Of a stretch of DNA of 64,000 nt, positions 1-10,269 are shown piece after piece (the first letter of the stretch is position 1; every line of letters starts with the position of its first letter). A model generated the notes under the pieces. It had not been told where the DNA came from and made no database searches. It worked only from the letters and a program-made list of their open reading frames with translations. The stretch comes from Halichondria panicea (Eukaryota; Porifera; Demospongiae; Suberitida; Halichondriidae), in contig NC_087380.1 in assembly GCF_963675165.1 (NCBI RefSeq), positions 5,588,071 to 5,652,070 on the forward strand. Reading direction: 5' to 3'. A program made the position numbers and the translations under genes.

Positions 1-41
1 GCTACTAATAGCTTTGTTTTATACACATGACGATCAAATTT

Positions 42-570
<529 letters not shown>

Positions 571-1185
571 TGTGTCTGTCAGACAATCAATCAGTTTGTA
601 CTAGGCCACCTTATTATTGAAGCCACTGTTAGCCTGTCCAAAACTACAGCTAGGTTTCACTAACGTGGGAAGTAATACAAAAGGGTTTGTTTTGGTTTTA
701 GGGTATGGATATAGAGTTTTACCCTTATAGTTTTCAAACTGATACACCAGTCGGACCGATATTTCGTGTGTTTATACCTGTCTCTATGGTAGCCCATACT
801 AGCCACAGGGGATCCAATGTCCACGCTGCACTGCAGGGTCTTGTCATAAAATGACCATACCTGAGGACGATGAAAAAAGACACATACGGCATGAATAGGC
901 GTGGTTGTTGAGAATAAAGAGATTCAAAAAAATCGATTAAGAAACAAAGTAGAACAGAACAATATTCATGAAGGATTTGTGGTTACCAAGGTAGCTTCAT
1001 GGGTTAGTTCTAGTTATTTACGGACAACATTAGCATGGATAGAATAGAAACAAGCAGTAATAATAAGACAACTAGCAACTTGAAAACAATTAAGTAATTC
1101 GAAGTCAAAGATTCCAAGAGCAACCAATACAAGTTCTGGCAGAGAGGCTCATACTGAAAGACAGCTACTGAAAGGAAGCCCCCAA

Positions 1186-2130
1186 GTGCTGGTCCATCCT
1201 ATCAATGTGGGACAAGGAGATGCAATACTACTGGAGATACAGAGTCAAAATGGTAAGTGATTAGAAGTGGCGTTAAAAAAAAAAAAAAAAAAACTGTTCT
1301 GACGTCAAAGCATCACAGACATGACATTACCAAGTATTTGTTGTTCCAGGCCAGAGTGAGAAACACCTTACGGATGGTGGCCAGGGACAAAGAACACAGA
1401 ACACACAATACTACCAGAATCTCCAAGACACTCTCAGGGCTCGTGGATGCTTTGAAGAGAACCAAATGTGGTAGTAGGGTAAAAGATTGAACTCGTAAAC
1501 AAGTTACAATGGACTCCATTATCATCACACACCCCAATCTAGATCATTACGGTGGCATTAACTGACTGCTACAAGACTTCACTATCACGGCTCCCATTAC
1601 AACAACTCTGGCAAGCTGTTTGAAAGTTGGGTATTCTGGTGGTCCATAAGACACGCAATTAGGTGAGTGTTCCTGTCGGGTGAAAGAGATCAAGTTAGGC
1701 ATTGGTTCCCGTTAACTGGAGAGGGTGAGAATGGTAGACGACACACAAACATTAAAACACTGCCAATAGGTTTGTCAATAGAAATAGACACGAACAAAGA
1801 AGAAGGATTTAAACCAAAACAGCTAAATAAAACAAGTATTCTGACAACTGTAAGGATACCGGAGAGCAAGTAGGATTACGATGTGGTGTTGAGCGGAGAC
1901 TCATACGGTTATGTCATCGATGAGAAACTAGGCATAAAGGATAAATCGGTAGGAGTATTCCAAGTGCCTCATCATGGAAGCAAATATAATCTCGATCACC
2001 TCAAATCCAAACCATCAACAGCTGAGTTCAGAAATGTTTACTCGAGCTTCCATGCACATATCAGTCACGGCGATCACAGAGGCTAAAATCATCCACATAG
2101 TGAAATTATCACAGGCATTCTCTCTGCTGC
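1186..2130 (+). pseudogene. Decayed metallo-beta-lactamase (ComEC/Rec2-type) domain
   Basis: Translated pieces give the ordered motifs of the MBL fold seen in ComEC-like hydrolases: INVGQGDAILLEI (near 1200), a TDGG strand end (near 1370), the zinc-binding IITHPNLDHYGG (near 1513-1555), VVLSGDSYG (near 1885) and VPHHGSK (near 1965). These are joined by at least one credible intron (GTAAGT at about 1253 to CAG at about 1350). The frame is broken: TGA follows HYGGIN, and TAA interrupts HISHGDHRG/NHPHSEIITGIL at about 2084. Family membership follows from the motif order; loss of function is inferred from the stops. It lies upstream of an OTU domain on the same strand, between two inverted repeat arms. 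Confidence 0.72.
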
Positions 2131-2389
2131 TCCAGAAGAAAAGACGTTGTAAGATAGTAGTCGCGACAACATGGTTTAAAGAATCTAAAATTGACAAAAC
2201 GAACATTAGCAACTGGAGGGGGACTATGTTGATATTTTCTACTTCAAGCAAGGCACTCCATACGTCACCCTGGATCCTAACGATGAGAAACTGCCTGAGG
2301 GCTTACAGCTGTTTGTCAAAAAGGTGCGTGTTACAAACAGAAATTAATAGAAATGGTAAGACTACACAGCTAGGAAATTATAATTTATA

Positions 2390-2850
2390 CAGGTGCCAGC
2401 TCCAATTAAAGAGTTTAAAAGACAAATTTAGAGAAAAGAATTTGCAGAGGAGGGAGGTTAGTCGTGATGGAAACAGCTTCTTCAATGCCGTCAGTGGAGC
2501 ACTAACAAACAAGAACACACCCATCCAGCTGAGAGAGAGGCTTGTTGAACACCTAATGGGATTGCAAGGTTTATACTATCCAAGATCAGGAATGACTACA
2601 ATGGAGGAATATTATGAGATCGTAAATAATTATTTATTGGCCTGGATGGTCACTTCTCGTCTGATATTGAAAAGATTTTGCCCGAGGCAATGGCACGGAC
2701 ACTAAATATTCGAATACAAGTTATCATTGCAAATCCTGAACAAGACGATAAGTTTTATGGTATCGAATCCACCTAGACTGTTATTCAGCTAATACATGAT
2801 GACACAGACAGTGGTCACTATGACTACGCCCTGCCAGCCACGGCACAAGT
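2390..2850 (+). pseudogene. Decayed OTU-type deubiquitinase domain, catalytic Cys replaced by Ser
   Basis: The frame beginning near 2450 reads VSRDGNSFFNAVSGALT, the OTU catalytic loop (normally DGNCLF/DGNCFF); the nucleophile codon is AGC (Ser) instead of a Cys codon. It continues with IQLRERLVEHL. A second frame gives PEAMARTLNIRIQVI, and GHYDYALPA near 2815-2840 supplies the histidine block of the OTU fold. Frames change between these parts and a TAG interrupts the last one, so the domain is not intact. OTU proteins cleave ubiquitin chains; the Ser replacement plus frame breaks argue that this copy is inactive. It follows the MBL domain and precedes a cysteine-rich domain, probably all one ancestral reading frame. 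Confidence 0.7.
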
Positions 2851-3009
2851 GGTTACAGAGCAGATTCCTGAGCAGAGATAAGAAAACCCACTATTAGCAA
2901 ACGGAGGAGCTGCAGACGCCTCCAGTTCCCAAATGACAGGTGAAACAAATTATTGTGAAGTAAGAAATATATATATATATAACAGTTTCTTTTATTACGA
3001 TTTACAATT

Positions 3010-3396
3010 TACCCTTACAGTGCTAATCAGAAGAAAAACAGCCCACCCAAAGCCGTATGTCGCATCTGTAATCAACTGGCAAGTCCGAAGAATATATGGT
3101 ACCAATGTACAAACACTAAATGTCCAATAAAAATAAACGCCAGTTGTGAAGAGAAGACAAGTCGTCTTTTATAAGAAATGCATCATCGTCATCTTTTATA
3201 AGAAATGCATCATCGTCATCTTTTATAAGAAATGCGATTATTGCCGGACTTGCAAAGAATGCAACGGAATAATGGGAACAGTACATGCTTCGTGTCATAT
3301 TTGTGGGGGTGCTGGCCACGTCCCTTGTATTAGAAGAGTGCCCGAACAAACAAGAGATGGATACACATGTAGGATATGTAGAGAACAAAGCTTGTA
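3010..3396 (+). pseudogene. Cysteine-rich, tandem zinc-binding domain (PHD/RING-like), frame broken
   Basis: Two cysteine clusters lie in successive frames: VCRICNQLASPKNIWYQC (near 3058) with CPIKINASC, then CRTCKECNGIMG, HASCHICGGAGHVPC and GYTCRICREQSL ending at the TAG near 3396. The spacing of C-x2-C pairs resembles cross-brace zinc fingers, but I cannot assign a named family. A short tandem repeat (3166-3234) separates the clusters and shifts the frame. This is the third domain of the cargo between the inverted arms, after MBL and OTU. Confidence 0.5.
3166..3234 (+). repeat. 27-bp tandem repeat, 2.6 copies
   Basis: The unit CTTTTATAAGAAATGCATC plus ATCGTCAT is repeated exactly twice, followed by a 15-bp partial copy. 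It sits between two cysteine clusters of the decayed cargo ORF. Confidence 0.95.
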
Positions 3397-3703
3397 GTGC
3401 AATAGGCAGAAAATTATATGCATGTACCGTGTATAAAACGTCGCACATTGTCAATCGCTATCGATGTAGAGTACAGTGTGAATAAAGAATTACTTTCAGT
3501 ATGGACACAATAATATGAATGAAGGAAATACAGCAATAGCTGGTGTGTTTAATAATAATGTATACGTGATATATACTGTAGTGCTAGAAATAATTATATG
3601 AGAGCTTAAATTGTGCTATTGCTTCGATTAAACACAGCGATTTTAATGGGGATTGTACAGGCCTCGAATAAAGGACTATAGTTGTGCGACACAAATTTAT
3701 GCG

Positions 3704-4121
3704 ATAATTATGCCTCGGTGTGCATGCGCAAGCGAGGTATACGGTGGTGTGTCTGTGTGTGTGTGTGTGTAGATTGCTACAGTTGCTCAAGGATCAATGA
3801 AGTGCAAGTAAGAGTTTCTATATAGCCATGGATTTTAATTTGTGGATTTGTAAAATAATGCTTCGTTCTTGAGTTATGCCTAAGTTTTGCTTACTTGGAA
3901 TGCCATTGCAGCCTTTTCAGAAAAGTGCGTAGAAAAACTTGTCCATGGAGTGTTGCTACTCTACTTAGTAGTTAGCTGTGCACTACAACGCTAGCTATTG
4001 GTAGCTGCAAGAGTGAGAAGAGAGTTGCAAGGCTCTGCTGATGCAATTTTAGACTTGGACTTTTGGCATCTATCCTTTTTAACAATAATCATTGTCGATC
4101 ATTACCCAGTCTTTGAGTTTC
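3704..4121 (-). repeat. Right inverted arm flanking MBL-OTU cargo
   Basis: Read on the minus strand, this segment aligns with 42-570, from the inner TACCTCGCTTGCGCATGC block to the outer ACTCAAAGACTGGGTAATG block. The arm carries a short (GT)n where the left arm has the long (CA)n tract. Together the arms enclose about 3.1 kb. Confidence 0.8.
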
Positions 4122-4377
4122 TGGATTCTGCCTGCATTGCAATACAACAATGGTCATCATGCTAATAGGCTAGTAGCTTTGTTATGTAGCTTGACACCTC
4201 CACCGAGGCATCAGCACTCGCGGTGCTTTCATTATGATAGGCACTCGCATAAATAGCATTAGCTTGTATCACGCATACATTTCAAGCATTTAACGGTACA
4301 TTATTAATAAAACTATTTACGATGCCTTATTGATGAATTGTGCTAGATAAATGTATAACTGATACATACATACATAC

Positions 4378-7300
4378 CTTGATGGTTCCATCACCGGAGC
4401 CTGAGAACACCTCCATGTTGAGGGAGTCCACGGCAACACCTCTAACGGGTCCACTGTGGCCTGAGTGCATGTGGGAGAGGATTACATCACATGCAGGCAA
4501 AGAACATTTGCAAAGCATAAATATAGCGAGCTTTGAGCACGCATATAATTTTAAAATAGTTTTTGCGAAATGTGCATTCGCAGCGTAACTTATATGCAAC
4601 AGAAATTCTGACAGTGACTGCAAGATACCACACTCACCTCTGGGCCAGCCCAACTCTCCTCTGTGTAGCCCGGACTGCATGTTGAACAGTTCAATGTGGC
4701 CAGTGCTCATTCCAGCCACAGCAAAGTTACCACAACTGGTGATCGTCACACACTACATGAAAAATAACAGTTCTACATGTTCATGACGTTGTAACGGGTT
4801 GGAGTTATGCTACGCGGATTTCTTATTACTACACGTTTTGATGTTTCCCCCGGCCAGTCTTAGCAACTTTTTACATTTTTTCGTCGGATTCCCCTTTTTT
4901 TCAGTAAACTTTAAATTGCAATAATACTACATTACTAAGTAGGAAATGGTCGACCAATGCTTGGGGCTAAAAAATATGCTAAAAGTTCAAAGTTTTATAA
5001 CTGCAAGCTCACAAAATAGTGTGGATTGAGCTACGTACATACCAATAGCTAGTGCAGAGCTAACCACTAAAGTAGAATAGCCTAGTTAAGATGTTGCTGC
5101 ACACGAGTCTGAAGGCAATAGCCTTTCAAGTAGCCCTAACTCAATAAAGAAGCATTATTTTGCAAATCTACGAATTAAAACATGACTAAAAACCTATAGA
5201 AAATTTTAATTACTTGCACTTCATTTATCACTGAGCAGCTGTAGCGGTCTACACCACACACACAACATACAGTTTCACACACTATACAGTTTGAACAGCT
5301 AAGAGTCAAAATAATTATGTGAAATATTGCTACTAAATATTGCTGCCAATCCTATGTAAAACTTACTGGTTTTACTAATGTGAATAACAAAACAAACTGC
5401 AAATCTTGACTATATTACTAATCTATATATAGCTAGAAATATATAATTATATAGGGCTTGCCAAATTCTAATCTACGCACTTTGTCCAAGGTAATATAAA
5501 CAAGAAACCATAACAGCTAGCATTATGAAGAATACACCACCATAAGCAGCACACTGCCAGGGTCCAAAATCACACTCACTAGATCTTGCAACTGTATGTG
5601 TGTAAGACAAACCACAATAAAGCCAGATATATATTTTCAATGACTTGTTAGCATATATACTGTCATGTAATCATGCTTCACCCAGGAATCTACAACGCTA
5701 CTAAATAGCTGTTTCTTGGGTAATACCTTCTATTCCATTTTCATCGCAATAGGTAGTTTCATCATCCTTACAGTAGTGGATACATCCTGAAAGTGGTGTG
5801 TAGTGATTTCGTCGACACTCTGAGCACTCAGGACCAGCATAATTTCCTAGACAGACGAAGTAGGGGGGGTCAGGAATACAGTCATACTGGCCATTTCGGG
5901 GAGAGCAATGAACAGAGCAAGTTGGTCCATAGTAGTTTTTTTGGCATTCGACACAGTCAGGAAGCCGAAAATGTCCATTGCAAATTATTTCACCATTCCT
6001 TGAGCAAGTATATTTATCCAAAGAAGGATTGCAGGTTTTCGTGCAGTCGTTACCATAAAAACCTTTCTTACAGGCAAGACAATCAGGACCATCAAAGTTT
6101 TTCTTGCATGTGCGTGAACCATCGGTATTACAATCATAATGCCCCCTGGTATCATCTCGAGAAGTGCACAGCTTTGTACAATCATTCATAGGGTAATAAT
6201 AAGGTGAGCATACTGAACAAAATGGGCCTGCGAAATTTCCTAAACAAACCCTCTGACCAAGATAATTACAAAAATACCGGTCTGGGTTTGGTATGCAGGT
6301 AGAACCACATTCAAATCCAAACATATTCTGTGGGCAGTTATTAGTGATCCTATACTTCAAGTCAATGGTAGCTTTGCCACAGTCGGTACTGGAGTACGAT
6401 TTAACAGGAACGGTGGCATTTACTATCAGGGTTCTCGGGAAGTCAATATTAATAGTATCGATTTCTTTGTATTTTTCTGCAGTGTTGCTGCTGACATTGA
6501 TGATCTCTACACTCAGCATTAGAGGGACCTACACACATAAAAACATGCATATACTTGGACATGCTGGAATACGAAATCAAATGAGAGCCCATGCATCTAG
6601 CCATTAATTATAGTACAATATTGAGTATCAAACTTTCTCGAAGTGATCACTATAATTATACAGCTAGTATGATGGAGTATATAATGCAAACTCAGGCAAT
6701 AAATACTGTCTTACATTTGATGTACATACAAATCACTCACCGATGATACAATATTGTCGAATGTGATGGGGTTAAGAAGATTCAAGTCAGCAAGCACATC
6801 AGAGGAAAAAGAAAATTGATCGTTTCTAATAGCACCATCACTTGTTCGTGACACAATCCCACATGCAGATGTAGTTGGGGGAGATTCGGTACTAAGAGAA
6901 TGCAAGCAAAACTGAAATTTGTTGTTACAGCTGTTTTTAGGTCCATTGCATAAGACTCCATTGCAAAGTTGATGGCTAGGATTTCTATATGCCATCAAAT
7001 CAATAGTCACATTAAAACTTCCACTCACCTATAAAATCACACATACATAACTGACTGTACATGTGTAAATGTATACAAATGTAGACATGCATGCATGCAT
7101 ACTAATTTAGAGCACTGAGTAATTATAGAAAGACTGATTCGCAACTAAAACTCACCAAGAAGCTTTGGCCAATAACCAAAAGAATGAATGCAAAAATCAA
7201 TGCCATATTCTTCTACTACAACTCTATACACTGATATTCTAGAAAAACAAATGACGCTTATACTCCGGTCCTGGAATAGCTAAACATATTCATGAAGGAT

Positions 7301-10166
7301 GCATACGCGCTGCGTGATATGTAGGTTGCAATTACATGTAATTAATAACCTTAGCACTATTACTGAGGCACCAGGTGCATTTATCATAACCGTACAATGC
7401 AAACTGGTTCATACCAACGTACGGTAATACAGTAACTTCCGAATATTGAATTATGCATACAGTTGTCATGCTATAATTATAGTAATAAAACTCTTGAGTC
7501 TAGTTTTACGTATCTCTCACCTTGGGTTTGGCTCCCAGGTCAGCATGCTTGGAGGAGAGGGTGTGCTGGCCAATGGTGTACTTGTTTAGGTTCCAGGTCT
7601 GAATGGAACCGTGACCAGCATGACACGTCACCACTCCATCCCATTCATCAGCACGAACAGATTCTGAGGAAAAACAAGAGCACTCAGAATAATTATGACG
7701 AAAATCTGATGATTATAAATGTCCCTCACTGAGCTGTAGAACAGCGCTATACTCAGTCAGATCAGGAATACAAAATTAAATGCATTCATTAAGGCAGACT
7801 ATTATATTACAGTTAATATGAATAAGAGTAACTCGTCCCACACACACGGGGGAGGATAGCATTTGAACTTCATATTTCCCAATGAATATTACTAACCTGC
7901 TGCAAAATCAGCCACAGCTGGGAGCTTCAGAGTTTCCACTTTGACCCCTCTCACTTTCGACCTCTTTAACAGAGAACCTACAAACAAATAAAAAATCTTC
8001 AGTTTGTAGCACTACACACAGGTGCCACGCCCACCTTGTGACAGCTCCATGTTCATTGCCACGTCCTTGTGCACTCCAAACACTCGGAGGGCATTGTCCA
8101 AACCTGGAGTAGGGGTATAAAAAATTCTTTGGTGCAGAAAATGTATGGTATACTAACACAATGATAAAAAAACACGGGACAATTCTGTAAGACTCTGTAT
8201 ATCAAATTGTTTAACTTACAATATCAAAACTCAACAAGTATCACAGCCTATTTTCCGATTGTGCCTATACATGATTATAGTTGCTATGATCACTTGGACC
8301 TACCTCCACTGAGTATCTTGACAGCATCTCCTCCGGTGGAAGTGAACCGTATCTTAGTGGGTGGGGCACTATGGCCACATCGAGATCGTAACAGGCGAGC
8401 ACTGCCATCTGATTGGTCAAATATCCACATCTTCAACCTGACAGACAGATACAGCGCTAATTACGATGCCATAACCTTTCACAACGCCAACGAATCGTTG
8501 ATGTATTGCATGTAAATTACAGCTGTATAGCATACAGAGGGCTTAATTTAATCTGCTCAAAATGATTTCACATGTAGGAATACCTAGAGATTTAATTTTA
8601 AAAAGAGAATTTACACTTTGTTATATTGTACTGCACTCACGAGTTGTCTGGACCTGAGGTGACCATTACCGGCTGGGACTGCAAGAACTGTAGCCCCGAC
8701 ACGGAGCCATTGTGTGAGTTCCTGAGGATGGTGGACAGTCTCTTCTTGTCCAAGTCCCACACTGCTATGTGCCCAATAGAGCTACCAGTGGCTACTGTGT
8801 TGGTGCCGTCTGGGTGGTATGGGAGGGATACAAATCAATCAATGTATTTGAAGTGCTGTGTATAACAGGAAGTATATACATGGACTGTCGTTGGTTTAGT
8901 CTGTAGACAAGTATTGGTATCACTACATGTACAATGTAATCTACATATATACATGTATCATCATGGGTTGTGTATTGATCGCGTCTTAGTCACTATCCTA
9001 ATGTAAGTTCCGCGCAGAACGACGAAAGAAACTCACCCGTTCTGAAGCTCATTGCAGTGACTGGACCCCACTCCTGATGGAACCTCATCACTGTCTGGTC
9101 ATACTTGAGGTTGTGCATCACAATACCCCCACTCTCCAGACCAACCCCCACAACATCCACAGCGGGGGATTGTGCCAATATTTGTACCGCAGATCCCCAG
9201 CCCTTAAATGTGTACACCAGTTTGCTGGTTCGAATGTTCCACAACTGCAGCTGTCCCTGCTGGCTGCCTAACAGAAGTTTGTTGAGGTAGGTGCTCGGAT
9301 GAAGGGCACTTAAAATGGTGAAGGAGCAAACGTCAAAGTGCATCTCCCCATACAACTCTGAAATAAATGATATGGAAGCATAAGGCATGTGTCATAATAA
9401 TAATTATTCAATACAGAGCAGTTACCAAAAGTACAATACACTTTCGAAACACAGAGGCAGTAAATATTTCAATTATTAATATTGGTGTTGTGTGTTGTTG
9501 TACGCTATCACTCACACCTTTGCTGACACTGTGCCAGATTCTCATCACATTGCTGTCGTCAATGGAGATGAGATGCTCTCCAAACGGTAGAATGAACTGG
9601 ACCTCCCCCTCGTGACCAAGGTAAGTGTTGACCTCTTGACCCCTCTTGAAAGCTTTGACCACATTCTGGTAGGAGGCATACACTATTTTCCCCTGGATTG
9701 CTAGACACTGCAACTGGTCAGGTTGCTGAGTACCTGAGAGGATATAAAACCATTTATTATTCAGTCTATTTTAAGAACCATACACTACTATTATTAACGA
9801 CTGCTTTTTACCTATGGTGACATAGTCTATACACGTACACTGTAACACATATGTACAGCTGCACAACTCACCTACAAACACCAACCGTAGCTTGTCACAC
9901 TATAGAAAATAATAAGTACTGATGTAAAAACATGCATGAAAAACAGTAAATGTGCGCACAAAAAGGTTACACACAGAATGAGATCTCACTGTGTAAACGT
10001 GGAAAGCTCTTCCAACTGATGTAACCACAAAGGTTTCTGCCCCTAGGCTCGATGACACCAGTGGAAGATGATTACAGCAGAACCCTATGGCACGAAATGG
10101 AGAGAAAACCTGGCTTGATGAAGACATTTCTTTCGTAACTCCACGTGGCTTTTTTTGTTGCCACAT
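4378..10166 (-). CDS. WDR36: WDR36/UTP21 (small-subunit processome WD40 protein), 3' end outside the window
   Basis: WDR36/UTP21 is a nucleolar tandem WD40 protein of the U3 snoRNP (UTP-B) needed for 18S rRNA processing. Eleven minus-strand exons: 9990-10166, 9872-9899, 9518-9733, 9037-9357, 8641-8809, 8304-8437, 8035-8103, 7897-7977, 7521-7663, 4638-4752 and 4378-4460, with consistent phases and 512 codons. Diagnostic stretches are LHPSTYLNKLLLGSQQGQLQ, SPAVDVVGVGLESGGIVMHN, LLRSRCGHSAPPTKIRF, TITSCGNFAVAG and NMQSGLHRGELG, colinear with the family. The last exon ends at a splice donor in SGSGDGTIK, so the remaining WD repeats and the Utp21 C-terminal domain must lie left of base 1 (beyond the repeat-flanked cargo) or are lost. 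The start at 10166 is the longest choice; an ATG at 10127 (MSSSSQVF) is an alternative. A Delta-like gene sits inside the 4753-7520 intron on the same strand. Confidence 0.93.
4941..5275 (+). repeat. Third, solo copy of the inverted-arm repeat
   Basis: This stretch matches the left arm in direct orientation (ACCAATAGCTAGTGCAGAGC; GAAGCATTATTTTGCAAATC) and continues into the part preceding the CA tract (ACTTGCACTTCATT). It has no cargo, is more diverged and lies in the large WDR36 intron. It shows that the arm sequence is an independently dispersed repeat. Confidence 0.75.
5701..7206 (-). CDS. Secreted Delta-like protein with MNNL-like N-terminus and tandem DSL modules
   Basis: Three exons, 7156-7206, 6741-7028 and 5701-6528, give 388 residues with intact phases. 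Residues 1-17 (MALIFAFILLVIGQSFL) form a signal peptide core. Exon 2 resembles the MNNL region of Notch ligands: SGSFNVTIDLMAY, KFQFCLHSLS and NPITFDNIVSS. Exon 3 has a beta-rich linker, then successive cysteine modules with the DSL spacing: FGFECGSTCIPNPDRYFC and VCLGNFAGPFC, then DDTRGHYDCNTDGSRTC, NGEIICNGHFRLPDC and FVCLGNYAGPEC, ending in a partial fifth module. DSL domains bind Notch. There is no EGF run and no transmembrane segment before the stop at 5701, unlike canonical Delta/Jagged, so this is a likely soluble ligand or decoy (inference). The whole gene lies within a WDR36 intron on the same strand. Confidence 0.8.
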
Positions 10167-10269
10167 GGGTTTAGAGGCTAGAAAGAAGAACATGAGGTCC
10201 GAACTTTGACTTGAACCCTTAGCTTAGTGTGCTTTATTTGGAGTTTTAGGTGCTTTCTTTCTGAAAGTG
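10167..10269. promoter_or_regulatory. Bidirectional promoter between WDR36 and ERCC8
   Basis: Only 103 bp separate the divergent start codons of WDR36 (minus) and ERCC8 (plus). Core promoter and both 5' UTRs must share or overlap this segment unless undetected 5' exons exist. No TATA box is evident. A Tyr-rich patch near 10245-10262 precedes the ERCC8 ATG. Confidence 0.6.
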
